NCBI GenBank assembly: GCA_030278955.1
Contig: JAOANR010000015.1
Span: forward strand, 22,848,626 to 22,912,625
From: Hygrophila difformis
Lineage: Eukaryota > Streptophyta > Magnoliopsida > Lamiales > Acanthaceae
DNA length: 64,000 bases
Direction: 5' to 3'
Under the pieces are notes generated by a model. It did not search any database, was not told the origin of the DNA, and was given only the letters and a program-made list of their open reading frames with translations. The translations under genes and the position numbers were made by a program. The stretch's first letter is position 1, and the number at the start of each line of letters is the position of its first letter. Positions 22,396 to 34,220 of this stretch are shown one piece after another.

Positions 22396-23949
22396 TACGA
22401 TGGGATTGCTATAGTCATGAAGAACCTTGAGTTCTATGCAAACTTAGTAGAATTTGACCTTAAAGGTTTTGATATTATATTGGGAATGGATTGACTTACC
22501 CAATATAAAGCGGTAATTGAGTGTCAGAAACATAAAATTACACTGTCTAAGACTAGAGGCAAAAAGGTCAACTACTACGTCCAACTCCCCAAACGTAAGA
22601 CTAAGGTAGTAAATGCCTTAAAATTTTATAGTCTTATGCAGAAAGGATATATGCTTTATGCATGCTATATCCTTAACCTCAAGTTAAAGGAGAATAAAAT
22701 TGATGGCATTCCAATAGTGAGGGAGTATCCAGATGTATTCCTAGAAGAAATTCCTGGAATGCCTCCAGAACGTGAAGTCGAGTTTACAATCGATCTACTT
22801 CCCGGAACAGAACCTGTATCAAAAGCTCCTTATCGCATGGCAACCCTAGAAATGAATGAACTCAAGGAGCAACTCGAGGAATTATTATAAAAGGGGTATA
22901 TACGACCTAGCACGTCGCTGTGGGGAGCACCAGTCTTATTCGTCAAGAAGAAAGATGGAGGGTTACGTCTTTGTATCGATTATAGAGGTTTAAATCAGGT
23001 AACGGTTAAAAACAAATACCCGTTACCTAGGATAGATGACCTTTTCGATCAACTTAAAGGTGCAACGGTATTCTCCAAGATAGATTTGCAATCCGGTTAT
23101 CATCAACTGCGAATCGCTGAAAAGGATATTCCGAAAACTGCGTTCAGGACACGTTATGGACATTACGAATTTACAGTGATGTCATTTGGGGTAACAAATG
23201 CCCCAGCAGTATTCATGAATCTCATGAATGATGTGTTTCGAGAATTTTTAGATCAATGTGTAGTCATTTTCATCGACGACATCTTGATCTATTCAAAGAG
23301 CAATGAAGAGCATGAGCAACACTTGCATCAGGTGCTAGAGACATTAAAGAAACACCAACTCTATGCCAACTTGTCCAAGTGTGACTTTTGGTTAGAAAAA
23401 GTAGCATTTTTAGGCCACGTTGTATCAGCTGATGGAGTTTCTGTTGACCCAGCAAAAATATCAGCAATCACCGAGTGGCCTACGCCTACTAATCAAACAG
23501 AAGTGAGAAGTTTTCTTGGACTGGCTGGATATTACAGGAGGTTCGTCAAGGACTTTTCCAAAGTTGCACGACCTCTGACTCAACTTTTGAAGAAAGGCTT
23601 GAAGTATGAATGGACAGAGAAGTGTGAATCATCATTTCAAGAGTTAAAGAAATGCCTCACAACAGCACCAATTTTAACATTGCCAACAAAGAATGGAGAT
23701 TTTGAAGTGTATAGTGACGCTTCAAAAGAGGGGCTAGGGTGTGTTTTAATGCAACAACAACAAGTCATTGCATATGCATCACGACAATTGAAGCCTCATG
23801 AGGAGAATTATCCGACGCACGACCTAGAATTAGCAGCGGTAGTGTTCGCATTAAAGATTTGGCGACACTACTTGTACGGACGAACTTGTCGGATATTCAT
23901 CGACCACAAGAGCCTAAGTACATATTTACTCAGAAGGAGTTATACATGA
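22396..23949 (+). pseudogene. Plus-strand Tekay reverse transcriptase and RNase H
   Basis: Recognisable throughout: GMD*LTQYKAVIEC (TGA for Trp at 22492-22494), REYPDVFLEEIPGMPPE, a stop after EELL at 22888-22890, then [42 protein letters not shown] and FIDDILIY. The RNase H domain starts [14 protein letters not shown]. The open frame from 23086 is lost by a frameshift near 23920 within DHKSL. Confidence 0.92.
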
Positions 23950-25608
23950 GGCAACGCAGATGGTTAGAGTTGATCAAGGATTATGATTTGGACATCGCCT
24001 ACCATGAAGGGAAAGCTAACGTGGTCGCAGATGCGTTGAGCCGCAAGACTCGACGCGTGGCAAATACTCTTATCTTACCTTCGGAACTGTATATGGACTT
24101 GGTCAAGGTAGACACGGAGCTAGTCAATTATGGAACTGTGGAAAATGTCATTAATGCTATGACCATTGAATCCACGGTATTTGATGAAATACGCAGTGCT
24201 CAACCAGGCGACATAAAGCTTGAAAGGATCAAGAAGAAGGTTGCTGAAGGAAAAGCAATTGGTTGTGCAACCCATGAGGATGGAAGCATTCGCTTCAAAG
24301 GGAGATGGTGCGTACTGCATAAATGCGTAGAGCTAAAACGAAGATTAATGAAAGAAGGCCACAACACCCCATATTCAGTACATCCAGGGGGTGATAAACT
24401 TTATAAGGATTTAAAGAAGGTTTATTGGTGGCCAAGGATGAAGAATGAGGTTGTTGAGTTTGTGGCTAGATGTTTAACCTGTCAAAAGGTTAAAGCAGTA
24501 CGTCAGAAGCCCTTAGGACTCATGAAACCATTGGAAATCCCAAGTTGGAAATGGGATAGTATATCAATAGATTTTGTTTCAGGACTACCACGATCACCAA
24601 AAGGAATGAATAAAATTTGGGTAATTGTTGATAGATTGACAAAGATTGCGATCTTCATACCAATGAAGGATACATGGTCCATAGATCAATTAGCAAGAGC
24701 ATATATCAATAACGTGGTTCGACGACATGGAGTTCCACATGATATAATCTCTGATAGAGACAGCAGATTTGTCTCTCATTTCTTGACCAAGCTGCAAGAA
24801 GCTCTTGGTACCCAAATTAAAATGAGCACCGCTTTTCACCCGATGGCGGATGGACAAACGGAAAGGACAATCCAAACACTGGAGGACATGCTGAGAGCAT
24901 GCATTCTTGAATTTAAAGGAAGCTGGGAAAACCATCTACCTTTGATAGAGTTCTCTTACAATAACAGCTATCATGCTAGTATAGGCTTGACACCGTTTGA
25001 GGCACTCTATGGACGCAAGTGCCGAAGCCCATTATGTTAGGAAAAATATGAGAATTCTATTGTGGTTGGGCCGCAACTCATTGAAGACATGGCCCAACAG
25101 ATCAAGATGATCCAAGGGAAAATGAAGGCAGCACAAGATCGACAGAAAAGTTATGCCGATGTTAGGCGATAAGACCTAGAATTTCAAGTTGGAGATAGGG
25201 TTATGCTGAAAATATCACCTATGACAGGAGTGATGCGTTTTGGAAAGCGAGAAAAGTTAAGTCCTCGATATATTGGACCGTATGACATTCTGGAACGAGT
25301 CAGAACCCTGGCATATAGACTAGCCCTACCGCCACAACTATCTCGAGTGCACAATGTGTTCCATGTTTCACAGTTAAAGAAATATGTGTATGACCTAACC
25401 CATGTACTTCAACAGGAAGTAATTGAACTCAAAGAAGATCTAACTTATGAAGAATATCCAATCCAAATACTCGACATCAAAAGAGGAACGACAAGGGACA
25501 AGACCACCCGGATTGTTAAAGTACTTTGGTCCAATCATAGTACGGAAGAAGCAACATGGAAACTAGAGGATGATATGAAGCAACGCTACCCCAATCTCTT
25601 TTTAAATG
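23942..25608 (+). pseudogene. Plus-strand Tekay integrase and chromodomain
   Basis: After the frameshift the frame reads [19 protein letters not shown], then an integrase zinc finger (HPGGDKLY...CLTCQK) and D-D-E core ([27 protein letters not shown]). A TAG after CRSPLC (25038-25040) and a TAA in RR*DLEF (25169-25171) break it. The C-terminal chromodomain-like segment (VKVLWSNH...EATWKLEDDM) reaches the end of the conserved region. The last codons are replaced by the inserted LTR at 25609, so the polypurine tract and 3' LTR are not adjacent. Confidence 0.92.
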
Positions 25609-26879
25609 TGTAACACCCCGGTTTTTGGTAACCCAGGTCGGGATGTCACCGCCACATCTCCCTAGTAAGACACGGTTTCTCCGAGCTTACTAAAGAGATG
25701 CAAGGCTAGGTATTGCAGTGTTCAAAATATTTAAAGCATTCAAAATAGCCCATACAATATAAATCGAAAATAACAATAGCATAGCGCAGCGGAAATATTT
25801 AGTTTAGTACAGTATCGCAGCGGAAAATATAAAAAGGGCCGACATGGCCAAAACACGGGTTAAACAGGCCCGTTCATAATATAGTCTAAGTATGAAATAT
25901 AAAAGCAAAATAAAAATCCCCAAAATCCCATGCATGATTCGTGCTCATACAGGCTCATTCCACATATTCTGTAAGGAAAGGAATAAAAAAAATGGTTTTG
26001 ATCAGCAAAATTGCTGAGTAAGTTAACACATGCGTGATCGTAGGGTTTAAAAGCCATAAATTTAATAATTTAACAAAAGCATGATAATAACATAATATTT
26101 AATTTCATATAATCCATATCATATAGCACCATCTATCTCAGGCTCTATTTAATAACACATATCACATGGTTCAAGATAATAGCCATAATTTAAATATAAA
26201 GCATTTAAATAATTTAATTTGACAACAATATCATTTAATCTAGTTTAATTTAATTTAGAATCCCCATTACATTCCCGATTTGGTATTTCAAAGTTTCACG
26301 ATAAAAATCGCGATGACAACAAGTTTAGCCGGTAGCCCGGCGGCCGCAGCCGTATCAGCCATACCCAGTACCACTCCGGAGCCTCGGGAAACCCATACGG
26401 ATATTCACGAGAGTGTAGGCTCTAAGTTTCGCCGTTTTGGCAATATCACATTTCAAGTATAGCGCGCGGGGTCACCATCGTCCATTACGGCACGAAGTGA
26501 ATCGTTAGGGGGCACCCTGCAGAGCACTCACCCCTAATTTTAATTTATCAAGTTTGTAAGGGGATTTAGTTTTTAAAATCTGCCTTCCAATGTATTAATT
26601 TAGAAACAATATCTCAATTCGTTTCAACCCTAAAGGTTAATTCCATGTTTCAACAAGATTTCAAAATTTCGTTTCGGTAAATCACAGTTTACTCCAAAAT
26701 TCGTCTAAAATCAGATTTAATTCCAAAAATTCCAAAATTTCATATCTGACTCGGAAACATCAAGATCTACAACTTTCGTGTTTTAACTTTTTCAATCCGA
26801 GATACCTAAGTAGGTCAAAAACGCTAATTTTTGCATAACAAGAAATCTGTCCGAGTTTACAGGTCACAGTTTAAAGATT
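25609..26879 (-). mobile_element. Partial minus-sense LTR inserted in Tekay pol
   Basis: Starts TGTAACACCCCGG on the plus strand (sense 3' end) directly after pol residues RYPNLFLN. The preceding AAATG (25604-25608) would be the TSD. It contains the terminal hairpin (26002-26016, TCAGCA/TGCTGA), a GC patch with GCCGG/CCCGGC (26320-26350) and the start of the ~190-bp module (CTACAACTTTCGTG near 26770). It runs into the N gap, so its length and owner are unknown. Confidence 0.85.
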
Positions 26880-27379
26880 NNNNNNNNNNNNNNNNNNNNN
26901 NNNNNNNNNNNNNNNNNNNNNNNNNNNNNNNNNNNNNNNNNNNNNNNNNNNNNNNNNNNNNNNNNNNNNNNNNNNNNNNNNNNNNNNNNNNNNNNNNNNN
27001 NNNNNNNNNNNNNNNNNNNNNNNNNNNNNNNNNNNNNNNNNNNNNNNNNNNNNNNNNNNNNNNNNNNNNNNNNNNNNNNNNNNNNNNNNNNNNNNNNNNN
27101 NNNNNNNNNNNNNNNNNNNNNNNNNNNNNNNNNNNNNNNNNNNNNNNNNNNNNNNNNNNNNNNNNNNNNNNNNNNNNNNNNNNNNNNNNNNNNNNNNNNN
27201 NNNNNNNNNNNNNNNNNNNNNNNNNNNNNNNNNNNNNNNNNNNNNNNNNNNNNNNNNNNNNNNNNNNNNNNNNNNNNNNNNNNNNNNNNNNNNNNNNNNN
27301 NNNNNNNNNNNNNNNNNNNNNNNNNNNNNNNNNNNNNNNNNNNNNNNNNNNNNNNNNNNNNNNNNNNNNNNNNNNNNNN
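26880..27379. other. Assembly gap, exactly 500 N
   Basis: A run of N with round length, so probably a placeholder and not a measured distance. The left flank is a Tekay-type LTR and the right flank is Athila-like leader sequence, so the join between the two halves of the window is unproven. Confidence 0.99.
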
Positions 27380-27587
27380 GTACAACCGGGATAGATTGAC
27401 CTTCAGCCTGTCACACTGAGGGTCCCTGGCATATGTGCCATGATACTTCTCATGATTTCATGTCATGAGATTACCTACCATGAAACTTTCGGCAAATTCC
27501 CACTACATGAGTATTTTCTGAAAAATCACATTTTTTATTTACTCGTGTTAAGAAACTGTGCCCCCGAAAGCGCACGAAGTCAAAAAT
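27380..27587 (-). mobile_element. Athila-like leader downstream of inverted LTR
   Basis: In minus-strand sense this follows the LTR end ACTGCA (27588) with ATTTTTGAC...CGTGCGCTTTCGGGGGCAC. That loosely resembles the Athila primer region. The same sequence, with different internal length, occurs in plus orientation at 58133-58320. No coding capacity. Confidence 0.45.
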
Positions 27588-29894
27588 TGCAGTATTTATA
27601 GTAAGTACCGGATCGTTCACTGGAGGATGTGCGATGGAAGCAGGGCCCACGCCGTTTACTAAGATTTTCCACTCGGTTACTCGATTCAAGTTTGTGTTTT
27701 GACTACCAACTACTTGACATAATTTAAACTAAGCTATGAAAGCAATCAAAATAAAGCAGATAAAATTATTCTAGAAGGCGAATTAAATTTAGTCTAAGAA
27801 AGCAATAAAATTATTCTAAGAAAGCGGTTAAAATTATCTAAGAAAGCAGATTTTAAAATGAGACAGAAGAGATAGGAAGAAAAGAATAAAGATTGGACAA
27901 GATTCAGATGAAACACAATTAAACTTCCATTTTGTTACACAGATCTTAGCTTGGGATAATCCATCAGATAGCTAACTCTCATGCTTCCTATACTATGTTC
28001 CCTTTAACAGACAGGTACTTACAGTAAGGATTTACATGCCTTAAGACAACAAAATCTAAGATACCACAGATAGATAACTGCCCCTGCGCAGAGGTATGTC
28101 ATTTATCTGTGGTGGATAAGCAACACCTGACAAATCATTAGTTGAAGTGTCAAGTACTGCTATCATTCCCCCATGTCACGCCCAAAGATTCTAATCAAGC
28201 CCTGAACTATCCCTTAACTCTCAGTCCTAGTAGCAGTTACACAACTCTCAATACAACCGAGTGACCTCTAACGAAAGCATTTAAAAGAAAGCGGTAAAGA
28301 AAGCATTTAAAATCCTATCACTCGGAGGTTTTTGAAAGTCTGACCCTGGTAGTAAAAGAAAGCCCCCAGTCAGAATGACCGGATGTGGATCAAGAATTCC
28401 CTATTCTCGGTGAACCGCTCGCAGTGTTCACTTCTCGTCGGGTGGTTATGAGATACAAACTAATGAAACGAACTAATAAATTAGTTCGTTCCGGATGCAC
28501 TCACTCAGGACTCAAAAATAGGCTTTGGCAGAAGAAGATAGCAGTTGAAAGAATACTCAACCCTACCTTAGAAAATAACCAAGGCCCGAATGTTGTTCCT
28601 CTAGTATTATCTGTCACACCTTATCGGAATCCAAGTGGAATCTGACCCAGTGCAATATTTAATACAAGATTTCCAACAAACAGCAATTTTGGAAAATAAT
28701 AAATCTGAAAATCATTCCCTATCAGGTACTAGACTCTCAATTAAAACACAGATCCTTTCAGTCTAGGTGAGACCTAATCGCTGACTCTGCTTCTAATTTC
28801 CCAAAATCAACCACCAGTCGGATATGAATTAGTCATAACTGTCGAATTTATCCCTTACTCAGATCCGGATTTATAGATGAATTTTTGTTGGAAATTTATT
28901 ATGAGACATCTGATTAAAATCAAGACTCCTGTGTCCAAGGGAAGAATCCCAAAATAATATTGACCACAATATCTACATAATAATATCATGCATAATTTTA
29001 TAAAGAAGTGTAAAATTAAATAACCCAAAATATAAGGTGGGTTTAGACAGAAGTTGATACACAGAGATGAAATAGCCGGAGATGAGAAGAATTTATTTGG
29101 CTAAAAAGATGGCAAAACGATTGGGTGGACTGCAAACATCTGCTGTCCAATTTCCCTCTCATTTGGATGGAATGATTTTTAGACAGTGGAATGCCTCAAA
29201 TGACAGTTGCCGCCGTCATCTCAGACTCCACTATCTGTGAATTTGGATAAAAACCCACATGTTCTATTACCACAATAATTATTAGATGACATTGGCATAT
29301 ATCATCTAACATTACTACAGATCCAGATTCGGGTTTGAAATTAAGATAAAGAAAAGAAAACTGTATCCGGATAAGAGTTAGCTGAGCAGCTATTATAATC
29401 CCGGATGGACGAACCGCCAAGGCTTCCACCGACCACTATTCGGACCATGCAAAATAACATCTAATAATTAATATACAGACCACGAGCTAGTTATCCGTGT
29501 GGGAATACCCGCCAACATTAGTCTGTTATATCTCTTACTAGCTGTTTCACACAACACGGAAAAGACAAAATAAATAAAAGAAAATATTTTTGGGTCATCT
29601 TGCATGAGAGACATTGGTTTCTCATGCAAGGTATGGAAATGAATCCATAATTACTCTTTATGGTCTAAATAATCTCTCATTACATAATTAATTAATTACA
29701 GTCCGGATTATATACTTAGATCATTAGAGTTTAATCATTTGTAGAAAAATCTTTTAATGGGAAATTGAACAAAGTTCTTTATATCAAATTAATCCTGGGT
29801 TGAGATCATTGGATTTCAACCTCAAAATATTCATATAAAGGTTCAATTAATTAATGGAGTGAGATGGAGAATAAAAATTTGGCAAAAAGGTGCT

Positions 29895-30455
29895 ACTTTG
29901 TCGCGGAATAGAGTTTGTGTCGCGGAGCATGGTTCCGCGACAAAGGTTTCGCGACAAAGGGGTGGGAAATAAGAGAAATTAATATTTTGAAAATTAGAGT
30001 TTGTTTTGTCGCTAAGCAAAAATTTTGTCGCGGAACATGGTTCCGCGACAAAGGGGGTATAGCGACAAAGGGTTTGAAAATTGGTAAGGACATAATTCCT
30101 GGTCGCGGAACAAGGATTTTGTCGCGGAACGTGGTTCTGCGACAAAGGTTCCGCGACAGAGTCCTCCCAGAATAAAATTACAAGTATTTGGGTCCTTGGT
30201 CTCTAATCGAGGATTTTGTCGCGGAACGTGGTTCCGCGACAAAGGTTGCATCGCGACCAAGGGGTTTCAAAATAATGGCAAGGCATAATTTTCTGTCTCG
30301 GAATAAGATTTTGTCGCGGAACGTGGTTCCGGGACAAGGGTGCTCCGCGACAAAAGCCATGCAGACAAAATGCAAGAATTTGGTCCTTTGTCGCTAAACA
30401 CGGGTTTTGTCGCGGAACGTGGTTCCGCGACAAGATTGTATGGCGACAAAGGGTT
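29895..30455 (-). repeat. GTCGC double-hairpin array, six units
   Basis: Six ~95-bp units, each a two-tier inverted repeat. The inner stem is TTTGTCGCGGAAC/GTTCCGCGACAAA with a 3-base loop (for example 30215-30227 and 30231-30243). The outer arms are such as CTTTGTCGC/GCGACAAAG. In the unit near 30193-30275 the outer arms are CCTTGGTC/GACCAAGG, a paired change relative to the others. Confidence 0.9.
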
Positions 30456-31160
30456 TTAAAAATTTTTATAAAAATTTTGGCAGCATAACGCCTAATATTG
30501 CATTACATGGGTGTGCGTTGTGATCCGTGGGATCACAACGGGAAAAATTACGTTGCAACCCGTGGGGTTGCAACATGATGCAATACAATATAGGAATATG
30601 CAATTTTTATAAACATACATAAACACTTTAATATATACCCCTTTTAGATCTAATGCACAAGAAAGAGAAAATAAAAATTAACAAAAGTACCTAACACTAA
30701 AAAGGACAAGAACAGTAAAGTAGGAACAAGAAAGAGACTTAAACTAGAGCATAAAGCAAAAAATACAAACACACTATACTAACACTAAAAATAAAAATAA
30801 AATAAAATAAAACCTACATTAAATCTATCAAGGGTAAATATCAAATGTTTATGCATTTTATTAAATAAGGAAAGCAATAAATCCTAACTACAATACCAAA
30901 ATATGGTTCAAAATACACCCATTAATTAAGTGTTTGAAACCCACAAACTACAAAATATAAAACTGGAAAAACAAGAGATGAACACTAGCTACACTATTTT
31001 ATTACAAAACATAAATTAAAACTAAGCTAAAGTCTATTACTACATTGCATAAAATTAAACTATCTACCTACACTAATTTTAGAGAGCACAGTGGTGCCTC
31101 CAAGAACAGCAAAAATAAACTAAGTGTAGCTAGGTTACTGTTCAAGGGGGTGGGAGGATA

Positions 31161-31170
31161 TATTTATAGA
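31161..31170 (-). promoter_or_regulatory. TATA box of inverted Athila-like LTR
   Basis: TCTATAAATA on the minus strand, the same relative place as 54518-54525 in the plus copy. Confidence 0.5.
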
Positions 31171-31205
31171 GTAGGATTAAGCCCTAGGCCCATTCAAGGC
31201 CCACC

Positions 31206-31600
31206 TGGTCGCTAAACAATTGCTTTGTCGCGGAACAAATTGGCTAGGGGCAAAACACTTTTTAGCTCCAAGATGGCGCGCAGGAGGGGGCGGGAGCTCG
31301 AGGTCCAGGGGAAAAGACAAGAGTTCTTGTGTCTGCGGGGACTTCAAGTCCTGGGACCTTCTAACTGATTTGACATGTGAGGAAATTTGAATTGAGAGTG
31401 GGGATGGGTGTCACGTGACTCTGTCGCGAATGCTGCTTTGTCTTTGTCGCGGTCGCGGTACACTTTGTCGCAGAACATTGTTCCGCGACCAAATTACGTG
31501 TCTTGATTCTCCTCTCACAGTCGCGGAGCATTTTTTTTGGTCGCGGAGCATTTTTTGGTCGCGGAGCACTTGGTCGCGATGTACTACTCCGCGACAAAGG
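31206..31600 (-). repeat. GTCGC hairpin repeats, second block
   Basis: One partial unit at 31206-31250 and several at 31419-31600 with GTCGCGGAGC and GTTCCGCGAC arms. Three short direct copies of GGTCGCGGAGCA lie near 31520-31570. These are more degenerate than 29895-30455. Confidence 0.75.
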
Positions 31601-31609
31601 ATTTAATTT

Positions 31610-32110
31610 TTGCTTTCTCTCTCTTTCTTCTCTCTCTCTCTATTTTCTCTCGTTCAGTTCTCCAATTTTCTTCTTTGTTCTTTCATCTTCTTTGTTCCTC
31701 AATCCTTCCTTCCTCTTTCTTCTCATTTTTATTTTCTTCTCCCCCTCAATTTTCTTCTCCCATTTGTGCAAATCAGTGATGGGGCTTCCAAGATCTTGTC
31801 GGAGGATGTTGACGACAGACGGAGGCAAGCGGCGGCAGGGCAGTCGGAGGTGGTGTAGGCGACTGGCGGAGGAGTGAGAGCTTGGATGAGGCATGGGCTG
31901 CCAGAGTCTGGTGGTTGGAGAGGACTGCGGCGGCGCTCGGTTGGAGTTGGGGATGGAAACAGCGGCAGCGGCGGAGATGGGGTTGCGGTGGATGGTGATG
32001 GTGGTTGAGGATGATGGTGGTTGTGGGTGTTTGAGACGGAGGAAATGATGGCGGCAGTGGTGGTTTCGATTGTGTTCGATTTTTGGTGGTGGTGGAAATG
32101 GTGGCGTCTG
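31610..32110 (-). other. GC-rich, Pro/Ser-rich gene-like segment in LTR
   Basis: On the minus strand this reads as Pro/Ser/His-rich codons with a long AG-rich tail. It continues after the insertion at 44496-44760, where it starts with CCCTAAACCCTAG and GCCGCC runs. It resembles the 5' end of a plant gene or a low-complexity expansion. There is no start-to-domain structure I recognise, and the plus-sense LTR copy lacks it. Confidence 0.35.
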
Positions 32111-32750
32111 TGTAACACCCCGGTTTTTGGTCACCCAGGTCGGGATGTCACCGCCACACCTCCCTAGCAAGACACGGTTTCTCCGAGCTTGCTAAGGAGA
32201 TGCAAGGCTATGGTTTTTCAGAATTTAAAACATTCAAACAGCCCATTTGTATATACTTTAAAAACTTATACATCAAAGTTGCAGCGGAAAATAATATTTA
32301 CATAAGAACAATGCAGCGGAATGTAAATATAGCCAACACGGCCAGAATACGGGTTAAACAGGCCCGTTCATACAATTTCTAGTCTAATACAAAAATTCAA
32401 AATAATATATATCCCAAACTTCCCGTGTATGCATATGACGATGCATAATTCTCAACTCTGAAAGAAAAAGGAAAAGAAAATATGGTTTGGTCAGCACTAC
32501 GTGCTGAGTAAGTTAACACATACAAGATTATGAGGTTTCAAAGCCTTTGTTTAAATTTAATGAAAACATGTGCATAATTTAAATAATTCATGTAACCGCA
32601 TAATTTAGAAGACAGGGATTCATAAGATCATCAATATAGCTTGCAACGTAATTAAATAAGTTGCCATAAATTTAAAAACACAATTTAATACGGATTTTAG
32701 TTTGGAATTCTCATGAACTTCTCGTTTCATATCTTTTAGAGATCACCACC

Positions 32751-32926
32751 GCTAGGGCTCTTATGTCCGCCAGCCTTACGCCTGGGCTCTTATGTCCACA
32801 GGTATCATGGTCAATACAGATCTTTTAATTAGAGTTAATCCGTCTGCTAGCCATACGATCACTGTTTCGCTAGGGCTCTTACGTCAACCTAGACATACAC
32901 TTGGGCTCTTATGTCCCAAGCCGCAG
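32751..32926 (-). repeat. GCTCTTATGTC hairpin array in LTR A
   Basis: Four copies of the centre GCTCTTATGTC (one GCTCTTACGTC) inside inverted arms: GCTAGG/CC-GCC-AGC (weak), CCTGGG/CC-A-CAGG, CTAGG/CCTAG, CTTGGG/CCCAAG. Copies in LTR B (37031-37206) and LTR C (42468-42643) are almost identical. Confidence 0.8.
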
Positions 32927-34210
32927 AGAACATTGACAGTATCTAGCTTAGTCATAACCCACAATATATTTTAATCTTCTCGTTTCGTGTATCGTATGTC
33001 AAGTATTTCTATCCGTTTCAACCTCAAAGGCTAATTCCACCGTTTCAACAAGATTTCAAGTTTTGATTTGGTCAACCACAGTTTACTCTAAAATTCGTTA
33101 AAAATCAGATTTAATTTCAAAAATTCCGAAATTTCACTACTGACTCCAAAACGTCGAGATCTACAACTTTCATGTTTTAACTTTTTCGATCCGAGATACC
33201 GAAATAGGTCAAAAACACTAATTTTCACAGAAGTACTGTTCTGTCCGAATTTCATATAACTCAGTTTAAAGATTTCGAATTACACCATAGCAATTCAACT
33301 CCAAATTTAATGAAATTTTACAGAGATCATCTTAAGACAATTATCTACAACTTTCATGTTCGGCTAAAGATCTAATTCGGCCTAGAACCATAGTCAAAAA
33401 CGTCAACAAGTTCGCCCCTATGTTCTGTCCAGTTTCAAGATTCGATTTAAAACCAGTTCGGTTCGTAGTGGATTTCATATATCAAATCATCATGAAAAAT
33501 TCTGAAATTTCATGGAGGTGTTCTTAACATATAGATCTACAACTCCTATGTTCAACGCCAAGCCTAGATCGGTCTAGATCTAAGGTAGAAATCACCAACA
33601 AGTTCGAATAAGGAATCTATCATCGTTTCAAGATCTAAATCTAATGCAGGCTCGTTTACGATCAGTTTCGGATATCAAAACACGATGAAAAATTATGAAA
33701 TTTTTACAGGAGCTAGATCAGTGTCTTAGGAATGTTTTTCGTGTTTTAAGTTTTCTCGTTTGAACGCTTTAAGGGGTTCGAATAAATTCAACAATAACGC
33801 TGCGCCGGTGTAGACAGATTTTAGATAGGGTTCCATTACATTTATATGTTCGAATCTTTTAACCACCCAAAACCAAAGTAAGCGTTAACTTACAGATTGT
33901 TGAGCGTCCGGGATCGTCGATTCGGAGGCGTGGCTTCCCGTCCTCCGTTTATCCTCTCCGTTTGTCGGGTTCTTCGCTCTCGATTCGGATCGGGGGTTTA
34001 GAATAGAAAAAGATCGAATTTAGGATTCGTTTTCGAATCACATATGAAAAAGAATGGATCAAGGCTTACCACAGCGACGGGGGTCTCCGAATTTCGTCCA
34101 AGTTAGTTCCTCCTCTCGGTGTTGTGCCTCCGACGGCTCCGGGATTAGGGTTTCGACGTATAGAAAGATTTCGTAGGGTTTCAAATGTATTCGGAGCTCT
34201 TAGGAGGTTT

Positions 34211-34220
34211 TATTTATAGA
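34211..34220 (-). promoter_or_regulatory. TATA box of LTR A
   Basis: TCTATAAATA on the minus strand. Equivalents lie at 41047-41056 (LTR B) and 43928-43937 (LTR C), in every case about 570 bp from the sense LTR start. Confidence 0.6.

Larger units (their letters stand above)
27588..32110 (-). mobile_element. Inverted Athila-like large LTR, distal part
   Basis: Minus-sense counterpart of the sequence at 53911-58132. Shared landmarks include TGGCGGGTATTCCC (about 29505), CGGTTCGTCC (about 29408), the GTCGC hairpin arrays and the ACTGCA end. The LTR start is at 45284, and the two parts are separated by the 32111-44495 insertion with TSD GTCTG. Together they make about 5.3 kb, larger than the 4.2-kb plus copy. 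The excess is a Pro-codon-rich GC segment (31620-32110 and 44500-44760). A TATA box is at 31161-31170. Small frames here are not supported as genes. Confidence 0.65.
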
